From contig CAJBVU010000319.1 of the NCBI GenBank assembly GCA_903959115.1, positions 1-19,543 on the forward strand: a DNA stretch of 19,543 nt. The letters are read 5' to 3'. Both the position numbers and the translations under genes were made by a program. Shown here in pieces: positions 6,149 to 15,347 of this stretch. The stretch is from an uncultured Bacteroidota bacterium. GTDB taxonomy: Bacteria > Bacteroidota > Bacteroidia > NS11-12g > UBA955. The notes beneath the pieces are model-generated. The model saw only the letters and a list, made by a program, of their open reading frames with translations, searched no databases and was not told the DNA's origin. Positions within the stretch are counted from its first letter, which is position 1. Each line of letters begins with the position of its first letter.

Positions 6149-8434
6149 CTACATACCTTCTTGTCCACCAGGTGGCTTCAAATCATCATTTTGTAGTTTG
6201 CGATTCACTGGTTTGGGCTTTTCAATAGTGAGCGACCCAAACTTATAATCAAAATTCACCCTAACACCCCACATGTTTAGGCGCTGAACGTTCTTATAAT
6301 CGAAATCTTGCCCCGAAGCTCGAGTAATGAAATCCATTTTAGGAATAAATGGATTATCCAATCCAAATCCCACCCCACCTTTATCATTTTTAAACCTGCG
6401 CTTTACCCCCAACATATGAAAAAACCAGTTGGTTGTAAAACCCTGTAAAGTATATGTAGGAGCGTTAAATCTACCCCATAATTCAACTTGCCATTCTTTG
6501 GTTATTTTGACGCTCAATTTTGTACCCGCGTTATAGGTCAACCCTTTATTTCTCGCACCTTTCAAATAACCCGTATCTATCCCACTGCGAATATCTACCC
6601 AACCCAATCCACCGTTAAATGTAAGCGTCCAATCATTCCCCCTCCATTTTCCTTTGTAATTCATATTGACATCAAATCCCGAAGTGTAATTGACACCAAT
6701 ATTGCCATAGGTTGTCCTGTATACCTTATCCTCGCCCACGTAACGCATCGTTTCTATGGCATTGCCAATTCTACGGTGATATACATTCAAACCCCAGCCC
6801 CCAATTTGCCCGTAATTCCCTGTAGATATTTCATAATTATTCGACACCTCAGCATTTAAGCGCGGATTGCCCGTTGTGATATTCAGTGGATCAATAAAAT
6901 TGGTATATGGATTCAAATAAAACAAACTAGGTCTCTGAATTCTCTTGGTAAAGGTAAAACGCAAAAAACCAGCCTTTCCAATTACTCGATTTAAATTGAT
7001 GTAGGGAATAAAGTTCTGATACGGACGACCTGTATACGACTCTTTTACTGGCAGATATATCACACCCCCAAACTGGGTTGACTCATGTCGAATTCCAGAT
7101 TTGATCGAAAATTTACTCGACGCAATCCAAGTAAATTGAGAATATAAAGCCAAAATATTCTGATAGTAGTCGAACTGATTATTACGTGCCGTGATTGACT
7201 CGTAATTGTTACGTTGAAAATTAAAGCTATCATAACTATAGTTACTAATAACCGACCTTAACGTAGTTTTCAATCCTGTTTCCCAAAGTAATTTGGCATG
7301 CAAAGGCTCGGTATAATCAATCTGCATGGAAATTTCATTGTTCTTTCCAATATTCAAACTCTGCTCTTTACGGGTTTCCAAGTCCGCTTCTGTCAATCGT
7401 GTAAAATGATAATCCGTATTGTCTTGACTCCCACTGTATTGAGCCGAAATTCCCAATTCCCTTCCTACTTTGTCAAAGTTTTTACGATAATCTAAATTCA
7501 CATCTAAACCATATCCATAGGTGAAATTGTTGGTGACTTGCTCCCACAAATAATTCAAAGGCAAAGAGGAAATACCGCTGTAGGTAACGACATCATTGTC
7601 GGAATTTCTCATACGGGTACTTGTTGTTGCAGAAACCGACAGTCCGCTTTTTTTGTTAAATTGATGATCCATAGAAAGCGTGAGCCTTGGACCCCCACCC
7701 CAATTCACCACATCATTGTTCTGCTTTAATCCGTAACCAACCCCATTGATAGTATTCGTCCTGTTTGTCCAACCCGACCCCCATGACCGCCAAAAATGAC
7801 CGCCCAATTTTATACTAAAATTAGTACCCCCATTCTGAATTGAAACATCCCCTCCCAAATTCGCACTTCGGGTCCCAAACCCCAAATTCATTGCACCAGT
7901 CTTACCCTTCAATCTAACTTGCTTCAAAATAATATTAATAATACCCGCAGTTCCCTCGGCATCATATTTCGACGAAGGATTTGTTATGACTTCCACTTTT
8001 TCAATCCCATCCGCTGGCAAAGACCGCAGTGCATCGGCAACATTCCCAGCCATCATGCCACTGGGCCGACCGTTAATAAGGACCTTTAAATTCCGACTTC
8101 CACGAATCGATACATTCCCATCCATATCCACCTCAACCATTGGGACTTTCGACAACAAATCCGCAGCAGAACCACCCTTTGAGGTAATATCTTGTGCAGC
8201 ATTATAGACCAAACGATCTACCTTGTTTTCAATCAAGGGTCCCGAAACTTTAATGTCAACGCCCAACATCTTTTCCGACTTACCTAAAACTGAATCTTTC
8301 GGAACACCCAATGCATTCATCAATGAATCAGACGCCACAACCCCACTGCCAATTGAATCCAAAACTTGGGCACCTAAAAACTGCCCAAATCCCAAAAACA
8401 AGAAAAAAACCAAACCCAGACAGCGTAAATTCAT
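6149..8434 (-). CDS. Outer-membrane beta-barrel receptor-like protein with TonB-type plug
   Basis: 761 residues from the ATG at 8432-8434. This start is preferred because it begins directly with a signal peptide (MNLRCLGLVFFLFLGFGQFLGAQ); the longer open frame to 8530 adds 32 polar residues before it and overlaps the permease gene. Residues 60-172 are a plug domain: LIENKVDRLVYN, DLLSKVPMVEVDMDGNVSIRG, VLINGRPSGM, GIEKVEVITNPSSKYDAEGTAGIINI. The rest is a 22-strand-type barrel of the Bacteroidota outer membrane beta-barrel family (PF14905 type), with typical phrases such as IPYINLNRVIGKAGFLRFTF, RIQRPS and NPYTNFIDPLNITTGNPRL. Many relatives carry a carboxypeptidase-regulatory-like domain before the plug; here only about 35 residues lie there. 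The substrate cannot be read from sequence. It lies 73 bases downstream of the permease gene and may be read through from it or have its own promoter. Confidence 0.88.
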   Translation of the reverse strand: MNLRCLGLVFFLFLGFGQFLGAQVLDSIGSGVVASDSLMNALGVPKDSVLGKSEKMLGVDIKVSGPLIENKVDRLVYNAAQDITSKGGSAADLLSKVPMVEVDMDGNVSIRGSRNLKVLINGRPSGMMAGNVADALRSLPADGIEKVEVITNPSSKYDAEGTAGIINIILKQVRLKGKTGAMNLGFGTRSANLGGDVSIQNGGTNFSIKLGGHFWRSWGSGWTNRTNTINGVGYGLKQNNDVVNWGGGPRLTLSMDHQFNKKSGLSVSATTSTRMRNSDNDVVTYSGISSLPLNYLWEQVTNNFTYGYGLDVNLDYRKNFDKVGRELGISAQYSGSQDNTDYHFTRLTEADLETRKEQSLNIGKNNEISMQIDYTEPLHAKLLWETGLKTTLRSVISNYSYDSFNFQRNNYESITARNNQFDYYQNILALYSQFTWIASSKFSIKSGIRHESTQFGGVIYLPVKESYTGRPYQNFIPYINLNRVIGKAGFLRFTFTKRIQRPSLFYLNPYTNFIDPLNITTGNPRLNAEVSNNYEISTGNYGQIGGWGLNVYHRRIGNAIETMRYVGEDKVYRTTYGNIGVNYTSGFDVNMNYKGKWRGNDWTLTFNGGLGWVDIRSGIDTGYLKGARNKGLTYNAGTKLSVKITKEWQVELWGRFNAPTYTLQGFTTNWFFHMLGVKRRFKNDKGGVGFGLDNPFIPKMDFITRASGQDFDYKNVQRLNMWGVRVNFDYKFGSLTIEKPKPVNRKLQNDDLKPPGGQEGM

Positions 8435-8456
8435 AATATGCTGCAAAGAAATAAAG

Positions 8457-8488
8457 GAATATCCATATTCATGGGGTTCCCCGTTGAA
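8457..8488. repeat. Nested inverted repeats between permease and receptor genes
   Basis: GAATATCCATATTC (8457-8470) is an inverted repeat with 6-base arms. It adjoins a second hairpin at 8468-8488, where TTCA pairs with TGAA around GGGG-tt-CCCC. On the minus strand the GC hairpin lies 20 bases after the permease stop and is followed by a T-rich stretch. It could be a weak terminator or attenuator for the tamB-permease transcript, or an operator for the receptor gene that starts 22 bases further on. I cannot tell which. Confidence 0.35.
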
Positions 8489-8507
8489 ATTGACATTAAA
8501 TAATCGT

Positions 8508-9776
8508 TTATTTTGCACGCATCGCCTCAACCGGATTCAATCGCGCCGCCTGCCTGGCCGGAATAAAACCTGCTACAATTCCCACAATCGCAGATACCCA
8601 CAACCCCAACTGCGTATCTGAAGCACTTAACACCAACACAAATCCTTCACCCATGGTCTCTTTTAAAATGGCATTCAACCCCAAAAATGTGAGCCAGACG
8701 AAGAGTAATCCAATCAATCCGCCTATCAAACACAACCAAATCGCTTCTAATAAAAACTGAACCTGAATAAAAATGTGAGGTGCGCCCAAAGCTTTCTGAA
8801 TACCAATTTCCTTCGTCCGCTCCTTCACACTCACAAACATGATATTCGCCACGCCGAAGCAGCCCACAATCATTGCAAATCCACCAATCACAATACCAAT
8901 ATTCTTGATTTGAGTAAACAACTGCGAAACCGCTTGCGTAATCATCGTCATCCGATTCACTGCAAAAGTATTTTCCTTCCCGGGCTTGATTTTCCGATAT
9001 TGCCTCATCAACTGCCCTACCTCAACCGTTAAATCATCCAAATCTACCCCATTAGCCGCCTTTACCATAATCTGAGCATCGTCGTTCTCGCGATATGAAT
9101 ACATCCCCATACCCATTTTAAGCGGAATGAAAACCCGATCGTCTTTTGAATTATCAATGATGCTCGCCCCCTCGGCAGCACAAACACCCACAACCCTACA
9201 AACCCGATTTCCCACGCGCACAACATTCCCGATGGCGTTGGCACGACCAAAAAGCTGCATGGCGATGTTATTCCCTAATATCACTACCGGCCTACCACCC
9301 CTACTTTCTTCAAGCGTAAAGGTCCGTCCATATTCTGCCGCGATGCGCTGAATTTCTAAAAATTGATGCGAAACACACCCTACCGAAACCCCCTCTAAAG
9401 TAACCCCTTCCGCCGCTAACTTCTCTGTTCGTCCGAAACTAAACCCTACACTCTCAATGCGATTCTTAGACAATTTCGACTCCAAAAACAAGGCTTCTTC
9501 AGGTGAAGAAACGGGCCTACTCAAATATTTCCACCAAGGATAATTGCCTCCAAATTCATCCCAAGGCCATTTCTGAACAAACAAAACTTGGGTTCCATAT
9601 TTGGTGAATTGATTATTGATGTTAGTTTCAAGCGAATGAACCAACGCATAAACGGCGATGATGCAATAAATACCAATCGTAATACCCAAAACAGACAAAA
9701 CACTTCTCAGCTTATTTTGCCTAATTGCGGAGACCGATACCCGCATCGTTTCACTGAAAAAAATCTTGAGGTTCAC
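8508..9776 (-). CDS. MacB/FtsX-type ABC transporter permease
   Basis: 422 residues. Topology is the MacB type: first membrane segment at about 24-46 (VLSVLGITIGIYCIIAVYALV), a large periplasmic domain at about 47-285, then three segments at about 293-316, 341-363 and 390-406. The FtsX-domain signatures VKERTKEIGIQKALGA (317-332) and PARQAARLNPVEAMR (406-420) are intact. Relatives work with a separate or fused ATPase in mechanotransmission or export of lipoproteins, peptides and other envelope substrates. There is no ATPase domain here and no ATPase gene in the window, so the partner must be encoded elsewhere. The start is a GTG at 9774-9776, 21 bases after the tamB stop, so the two genes are probably one transcript. 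A later ATG (residue 11) is possible but would remove family-typical N-terminal residues. Confidence 0.88.
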   Translation of the reverse strand: MNLKIFFSETMRVSVSAIRQNKLRSVLSVLGITIGIYCIIAVYALVHSLETNINNQFTKYGTQVLFVQKWPWDEFGGNYPWWKYLSRPVSSPEEALFLESKLSKNRIESVGFSFGRTEKLAAEGVTLEGVSVGCVSHQFLEIQRIAAEYGRTFTLEESRGGRPVVILGNNIAMQLFGRANAIGNVVRVGNRVCRVVGVCAAEGASIIDNSKDDRVFIPLKMGMGMYSYRENDDAQIMVKAANGVDLDDLTVEVGQLMRQYRKIKPGKENTFAVNRMTMITQAVSQLFTQIKNIGIVIGGFAMIVGCFGVANIMFVSVKERTKEIGIQKALGAPHIFIQVQFLLEAIWLCLIGGLIGLLFVWLTFLGLNAILKETMGEGFVLVLSASDTQLGLWVSAIVGIVAGFIPARQAARLNPVEAMRAK

Positions 9777-9797
9777 AATTGCTTTTTCAAAAATAGA

Positions 9798-12700
9798 TTA
9801 TTCAACAGGTTTCTCCTCGGTGGTGTTGGTGATTGGTGTTTTCTTTCGTCGGAAAGTCTCAAATTCCCGACGATACAAGGCACCGCCACCCAAAGTATTG
9901 CCCGACACACCATTGGTAATTGAACCACTTTGCTGCAGTAATAAATTATTGCTCCGAGAGAACATTTTTAATCTCCAATTCTCATTTCTGGTGGAATATT
10001 CCAAATTGAAATTCAATGGAACGGCAACACTATTCACCAAAACCGCTACTGTAGGATCGTAGTTCAAGTTAAGCTTTAGACGATCACTCAAATTCCATTC
10101 GCTATTTACAAAGACTTGCGTATTGCTACTTGTACCGCTATTCCTCCTCACATCATCAATATTCACCTGAATCTTGGTTTTGATGCCGTACTTCTGAAAA
10201 ATATCATTTACTACGTTGGAAGCAATGTTCGATACGCTGTTCCCCGCCACCCCTGCACCACTAACCACGTTTCCACTCGTTGGGTTACCACTGGAAAACG
10301 AAGGGGGTAAAAAATTGCCAAATATCAGCAAAGCAATCGCCTGTCGCATCGTTTCATCTTTGTCTTGTCTAATTCTTTGAATCACCGCATTTACATCACT
10401 ATTGCTTCCCGCACTCACCGCCAATTCAGGGGCCTGCAAATCAAATCCGATTTGTGGCCTCATCAAACTACCATTAATATTCAATACACTCACAATCAAT
10501 GTTGGTGGATAATTGGTACTCGATGCGCTACCACTCCCTACCATCAACTGTGCCGGAGAAATTCTCTTTTCGATTTTGCCCGATAGCGCAAGATTTGCAT
10601 CATATGGATCTCCAACCCAAGTAATTTTCCCCCCTTCCGTAAGCGTAATTTTCTTTGTCAACAAGTTGATTCCCGGCAACGAGAAAACATACAACCCAGA
10701 TTTTATGGTATACTGACCATTTAAAAAGAAACGCTCGTTTTCATCATACAAAATCCTGATATCGCCTGTTCCGCGTCCTTTGATCATATCACCCAAACGC
10801 TTATCGATCAAAAATTCCGTTTCCAATTCCGGGGTAGCTCGAATCATCAAATCAATATTTCCCAAACCAGAAGACGATTTTTTGGCCCTAGTATTACCTA
10901 CTACTTTGCCAAAATGATTTCTAAAAACAATGTTCCCAGCCACAGAATTTGTATTAAGAGTGGGGTAAAGAATACTCAATTTACTGTTCTCGGTAGGGGT
11001 CATATCCATCTTGATGTTGATCTTGTCCAATGGACCCCAAACCCTGCAACTTCCATTGCCCCAAGCGGTACCATAAAACAAATCATTATCGGCTTCCGTA
11101 GTCTCAATAATTCTAATTTTTTGGGCATCATACACATTCAAATCCAAAGCCAAATCCCTGAAATGATTATGGGTGAAAGCAAAGGTTGCCTTCGCCTTTC
11201 CCTTTTTTAACTTGCCATATATTTGAATCGGATAGCGAGTGAATATTCCATTCGACTTTACCAAGAAATCCGCATCATCAAATCGATATTTTGTTCCTAA
11301 GTAATCAACTTTCATCATCACATCTCTAGCCTTCAAATCGCCTTGCATAATCAAATCGTTCATTGGCCCTTCAATTCTCACATTCCCACCAATCGTACCG
11401 GATTCCGTAGTCGCAATGCCCGATAAAAATGGCGTCAAGATCCCAAGTGTTGTCCCTTCCGGAATATATAAATCCGCATCTAAACCTGGACCGTCGCCAC
11501 CAAATTTCAACCTGCCCCTAAACGACGTATTTTTCAAAACGCCTCGGCGTGCAACAAGGTCCAAATCAAGCACCTTATCCGATGTCCGCTGGGCCACTTT
11601 CAAATCAAAACTTCCGTATCGATAACCCAAATAAACCAAATCGTTCAAATAACTCTCTCCAACAATTTTTGCCTGTCCGAGAGCCGCAGCAATCCTCACA
11701 CTACCTCCCAAATGAAACTGCATACTATCAAAGGTGCCATGGGGGAAAAATGGTGAAAGCAACTCCGGGGTGATATTACCCACTTCCACCGTAAATGTAT
11801 CACTCAACATCTCAGAAAGCACCCCGTGTAATTCTACAAAATGTCGAGAATTATTCACCATCAATTTCTTAACCTTTACCCTATTTCCCGCACCTAAACT
11901 CAATTGGCTCTCTTGATCCAACTGCCAAGGCTCTTTGTTGATGTATAAATTGGCGGCGTTAATATTGGTTGGCAAAGAATCCAATTTCACATTGGATTGT
12001 GAACCTAGATTCACATTGTAACGATCTTGCATGTCGTGCAAATCAAACCCAACATCCAGTATCCCATCTCTCAATTTCCCTTCCAACGCAAATCGATCGT
12101 ACTTTGTCTCGCCATAATTCAAATCCTTGGCGTTTAGCACAAGCGTTGCCGCTCCGTTAGTATTTGCATTTACAGCCAATTTTAAACGATGCCATTCGGC
12201 GCCCTGCCAAGATAAATCCATGGGGCCCAAAACCAAATCCACATCACGGTGCTGCGAACCAAAATGGCCAACCAGATTTATGGGTCCAGATTGTAATGTT
12301 CTATCAACAAATGAAGATAGCCAATCCGTTTGTATCAGCTGCAGATCAAAACTAAAATCCCTCGGAACAAATGAAGTTGGTGCAGTGAAACGATTGGGCA
12401 GCAATGTATATAAAAAATGCTCCCCAATATTCATCGCATCAGACGGATCAAATCCAGAAGAGATACTTCCATTTAACCAGTCTCCAGAAAATTGTATCCC
12501 TTCGGACGCCGACTGAACCAATTGCTGACTATTGCAAAAATATCGAACAGAACCATGATCGGCCACGAGTTGCCTCACTTCAACTGTTGCATTGGTATTC
12601 TGCGCATCGCCGCCGCCATAAATCAAGGAAGCCGACCCCGATAAAATCAATGGCACTTTATCCAATCCTACATTCTCAAATTCAACGTTGCTGGCAGACA

Positions 12701-14264
12701 AATCAGCATCCATCGACAAGTTCTTATCCCAGTCAAAAACGGTTGCATCAGCCACAAAGGCGAAGCGCGCATCATCCGATTCAACATTTAAGTGGAACTG
12801 ACTCTTATCAAACTCGCCCGTAAATTGAACATCGGTGAAACGCCTACCCAACACTGTGTAATCGATCAAATGAATATCCGCTTCCGCGTTTAACAAATCT
12901 GCTGTGAGCCCTTCACCTGTAATCAAAATATTCGCATCATTCACAAACGCATCCAACCCACTGCTTGCAAACATACCTAAATCCCACTGACCCAATTTAC
13001 CCTCTACATCGTAAGACATCGCATCGATACTCTCAGGGAAATCTAGTGCCAAATGACCAGAGAAATGGCCGGGCCCTGCATCCAAATCACCATCAAAACC
13101 AAAGGAAGTTAGACCTCCAGTAATCGTAGCGCCGATATCAAAGGCTTCGAACTTTTTTACAAAATCAATTGAGTCGAGCTCATAAACCACATCTTTTAAA
13201 TCAGCCAAAGCCAATCGCGAATCATCCAATTCTAGGCGATATTCAAAATTATCCAAATCCTGTAAACTCGTCAAAATGCCACTACCCTTTAACTGGGTTT
13301 GATCGGTTAAAGATTCAAAAGTGAATTTCTTAAGTACTAAGGCGGCCAATGGTCCTTCCGCATGTGCATTGACAAACAACGGCAAATTCCGATTCTTGAA
13401 CCAGGGGTGAAACGCCAACAACTCCTCCAAGCAAAATTTGGATTTCCGCAAACGAATATCAAAAGTGACCTTATGGAAAATATCCGTGAAATCGCGCATC
13501 GAATTATAACGCATTTCAAAACGATCTCCCAATATGCTGCATGGCGTTTCCAATAATAAATTGCTCGCCAAAATCTGCTTTTTATCGATCACAACTCGCG
13601 CACTTCCTTTTACGATATTCAGGCCGCTTCGCTCTTTAAACTTCATCGACTTTATATTGACCGTAAACCAAGGATGCCCAAAGGTGAGTGAGTCCATTTC
13701 CGCATCGATATCGGACAGAATCATATTGTCTGGATCGAAGTACGGGTCACTAGAACGCTGACGAATGTTGAAAAACTGAAAGTACCCATCCACAATCTTA
13801 GCATCGTTGATACCAAAATCCCACCCCTCACTATGGTCGTTTGGATCGGATGGCGGGTTCAAATAATCGGAGAAAAAATCAATATTTAATGGCCCGTCTT
13901 CTGTGTGATACCCATTTTTGACGCGGGGTTTATAAGCCACAACCGAAGATAGTTCGATGCGATGCGACTTCCAATCCACCTTGGTTAATCGGGCCTCTAT
14001 TTGACGTGCTTCAATGAGTGTATCTTTGCTCTGATCGTATATTCTAAGGCGCTCAACGTGAATGTTCCGCAAAAAATCGACTTCAACATATCCAATTTCA
14101 ACCTTGGTATTTAACTCTTTCGATAGGTACTGAGCGAGTTGTTGGGCGAAATAATTCTGTACGATGTGATTGCGCGACAAAACAATTGCGGCTCCCGTAA
14201 GCAACAGGAACGACAGCAACATCAGAAGCAAAAACTTCCGTAGTTTTGTACGCTTATTTTTCAA
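9798..14264 (-). CDS. tamB: TamB-like translocation and assembly module protein (DUF490)
   Basis: About 1488 residues. The only membrane segment is near the N-terminus (FLLLMLLSFLLLTGAAIVL, after the basic stretch KNKRTKLRK), followed by LSKELNTKVEIGYVEVDFL, typical of TamB/AsmA-like starts. The long middle is repetitive beta-strand sequence as expected for the hydrophobic beta-taco groove. The last 350 or so residues match DUF490 (DIRILYDENERFFLNGQYTI, SGLYVFSLPG, LTEGGKITWVGDPYDA) and end with LYRREFETF. TamB spans the periplasm and is linked to outer-membrane protein assembly and inner-to-outer-membrane lipid transport; its outer-membrane partner is not in this window. Start choice: the open frame extends to a TTG at 14306, overlapping tsaD by 22 bases. 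I prefer the in-frame TTG at 14264, 5 bases after a TATATTTG box; the only early ATG is inside the membrane segment at 14222. Confidence 0.9.
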   Translation of the reverse strand: MKNKRTKLRKFLLLMLLSFLLLTGAAIVLSRNHIVQNYFAQQLAQYLSKELNTKVEIGYVEVDFLRNIHVERLRIYDQSKDTLIEARQIEARLTKVDWKSHRIELSSVVAYKPRVKNGYHTEDGPLNIDFFSDYLNPPSDPNDHSEGWDFGINDAKIVDGYFQFFNIRQRSSDPYFDPDNMILSDIDAEMDSLTFGHPWFTVNIKSMKFKERSGLNIVKGSARVVIDKKQILASNLLLETPCSILGDRFEMRYNSMRDFTDIFHKVTFDIRLRKSKFCLEELLAFHPWFKNRNLPLFVNAHAEGPLAALVLKKFTFESLTDQTQLKGSGILTSLQDLDNFEYRLELDDSRLALADLKDVVYELDSIDFVKKFEAFDIGATITGGLTSFGFDGDLDAGPGHFSGHLALDFPESIDAMSYDVEGKLGQWDLGMFASSGLDAFVNDANILITGEGLTADLLNAEADIHLIDYTVLGRRFTDVQFTGEFDKSQFHLNVESDDARFAFVADATVFDWDKNLSMDADLSASNVEFENVGLDKVPLILSGSASLIYGGGDAQNTNATVEVRQLVADHGSVRYFCNSQQLVQSASEGIQFSGDWLNGSISSGFDPSDAMNIGEHFLYTLLPNRFTAPTSFVPRDFSFDLQLIQTDWLSSFVDRTLQSGPINLVGHFGSQHRDVDLVLGPMDLSWQGAEWHRLKLAVNANTNGAATLVLNAKDLNYGETKYDRFALEGKLRDGILDVGFDLHDMQDRYNVNLGSQSNVKLDSLPTNINAANLYINKEPWQLDQESQLSLGAGNRVKVKKLMVNNSRHFVELHGVLSEMLSDTFTVEVGNITPELLSPFFPHGTFDSMQFHLGGSVRIAAALGQAKIVGESYLNDLVYLGYRYGSFDLKVAQRTSDKVLDLDLVARRGVLKNTSFRGRLKFGGDGPGLDADLYIPEGTTLGILTPFLSGIATTESGTIGGNVRIEGPMNDLIMQGDLKARDVMMKVDYLGTKYRFDDADFLVKSNGIFTRYPIQIYGKLKKGKAKATFAFTHNHFRDLALDLNVYDAQKIRIIETTEADNDLFYGTAWGNGSCRVWGPLDKINIKMDMTPTENSKLSILYPTLNTNSVAGNIVFRNHFGKVVGNTRAKKSSSGLGNIDLMIRATPELETEFLIDKRLGDMIKGRGTGDIRILYDENERFFLNGQYTIKSGLYVFSLPGINLLTKKITLTEGGKITWVGDPYDANLALSGKIEKRISPAQLMVGSGSASSTNYPPTLIVSVLNINGSLMRPQIGFDLQAPELAVSAGSNSDVNAVIQRIRQDKDETMRQAIALLIFGNFLPPSFSSGNPTSGNVVSGAGVAGNSVSNIASNVVNDIFQKYGIKTKIQVNIDDVRRNSGTSSNTQVFVNSEWNLSDRLKLNLNYDPTVAVLVNSVAVPLNFNLEYSTRNENWRLKMFSRSNNLLLQQSGSITNGVSGNTLGGGALYRREFETFRRKKTPITNTTEEKPVE

Positions 14265-14269
14265 TCTCT

Positions 14270-14277
14270 CAAATATA
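14270..14277 (-). promoter_or_regulatory. Candidate -7 element for tamB
   Basis: The minus strand reads TATATTTG, an exact TAnnTTTG, 5 bases before an in-frame TTG at 14264. The spacing resembles the DUF3127 promoter (4 bases). If real, a start at 14306 would lie upstream of transcription initiation and could not be used. No TTG -33 element is seen at the usual distance. Confidence 0.35.
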
Positions 14278-14284
14278 AAATTCG

Positions 14285-15313
14285 TTGTCTCCGCTGAATC
14301 CACCAAAACCCGCCCGCTCCATTATATTGGGCATCGAGAGCAGTTGCGATGATACCGCAGCGTCGTTACTCTGCGATGGCAAAATCCTTGCCAACGTAAC
14401 GGCTAGTCAAAAAGTACACGAACAATACGGTGGCGTTGTGCCAGAATTGGCCTCCCGCGCCCACCAAAGCAACATCATTCCCGTAATTCACTTGGCACTA
14501 GAAAAAGCCCAGATTTCCATCAAAGAAGTCAACGCGGTAGCAGTCACACAAGGCCCCGGACTCATGGGATCACTGCTGGTTGGAACCAATATTGCCAAAG
14601 GAATTTGTATTGCCAACAACATCCCGTTGATCGGAATTAACCATCTAGAAGCCCATGTTGCCGCACTATTTATCGATCACCAAGTCAAATTGCCTATGCT
14701 TTGCCTTTTGGTGAGTGGCGGACATACACAAATCATTTTGGTAAACGGCATCGACGATATGCAAATCGTGGGAACTACGCAAGACGATGCGGCAGGCGAA
14801 GCATTCGACAAAGCAGCAAAACTTCTTAATCTAGGCTATCCCGGAGGACCCTTAATTGATCAATACGCTAAGCAAGGCGATCCGAATAAATACAAATTTC
14901 CCGACAGTCAAACGCAAGGGTTGGACTTTAGTTTTTCGGGCATCAAAACATCATTATTGTATTTCCTTAGAGACAATTTAAAGGACGACAACGAATTCAT
15001 AAACAAAGAGTTGCAGAATATTTGTGCATCCTACCAGCATCAAATCGTTATGAGCTTAACGAAGCGTTTTGCAAAGGCTATCGAAGTACACAAACCCGCA
15101 AGTATCGGACTTTGTGGCGGGGTTTCTGCCAATAGTGAATTGAGAGACGCCATTCATACTTTGGGCACCGAAAAAGGCCTGCAAGTATGTATACCAGCCT
15201 TTGAATATTGCACCGATAACGCTGCGATGGTAGCCATGGCCGGATATGAAAAATTCCAAAAAAATCAATTTACGCCGCTCAATGCAACTCCTTTTGCAAG
15301 AGCACACAAATAA
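14285..15313 (+). CDS. tsaD: tRNA N6-adenosine threonylcarbamoyltransferase TsaD
   Basis: 342 residues, normal for the family. TsaD transfers the threonylcarbamoyl group from TC-AMP to A37 of ANN-decoding tRNAs (t6A), working with TsaB and TsaE in the cytoplasm. Visible signatures are ILGIESSCDDTAAS (14-27), the metal-binding HLEAH (120-124), LVSGGHTQI (142-150), DDAAGEAFDKAAKLL (167-181), CGGVSANSELR and YCTDNAAMVA near the C-terminus. The start must be non-ATG: an in-frame TAA lies at 14276-14278, and the only conventional candidate before the conserved core is TTG at 14285, which adds a short Pro-rich leader (SPLNPPKPAR). An upstream tamB start at 14306 would overlap it head-to-head. meaB follows 34 bases downstream on the same strand. 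Confidence 0.95.
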   Translation: MSPLNPPKPARSIILGIESSCDDTAASLLCDGKILANVTASQKVHEQYGGVVPELASRAHQSNIIPVIHLALEKAQISIKEVNAVAVTQGPGLMGSLLVGTNIAKGICIANNIPLIGINHLEAHVAALFIDHQVKLPMLCLLVSGGHTQIILVNGIDDMQIVGTTQDDAAGEAFDKAAKLLNLGYPGGPLIDQYAKQGDPNKYKFPDSQTQGLDFSFSGIKTSLLYFLRDNLKDDNEFINKELQNICASYQHQIVMSLTKRFAKAIEVHKPASIGLCGGVSANSELRDAIHTLGTEKGLQVCIPAFEYCTDNAAMVAMAGYEKFQKNQFTPLNATPFARAHK

Positions 15314-15335
15314 ATGGTGTTTCAGCCAATTTTAA

Positions 15336-15343
15336 TATCTTCG
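15336..15343 (+). promoter_or_regulatory. Candidate -7-like element before meaB
   Basis: TATCTTCG differs from TAnnTTTG at one base and lies 4 bases before the meaB ATG, the same offset as at the DUF3127 gene. No TTG is present at -33 spacing. meaB may instead be read through from tsaD. Confidence 0.25.
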
Positions 15344-15347
15344 TGAC

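Noticed and set aside
6165..6175. CCACCAGGTGG dyad as terminator of the receptor gene
   Set aside because: Lies inside the coding end, has a one-base loop and no following T-run.
8435..8530. 32-residue N-terminal extension of the receptor-like protein
   Set aside because: It is polar sequence before a clear signal peptide and overlaps the permease gene end.
12404..12823. 139-codon plus-strand open frame opposite tamB
   Set aside because: Shadow frame rich in His, Gln and Ser with no recognisable domain.
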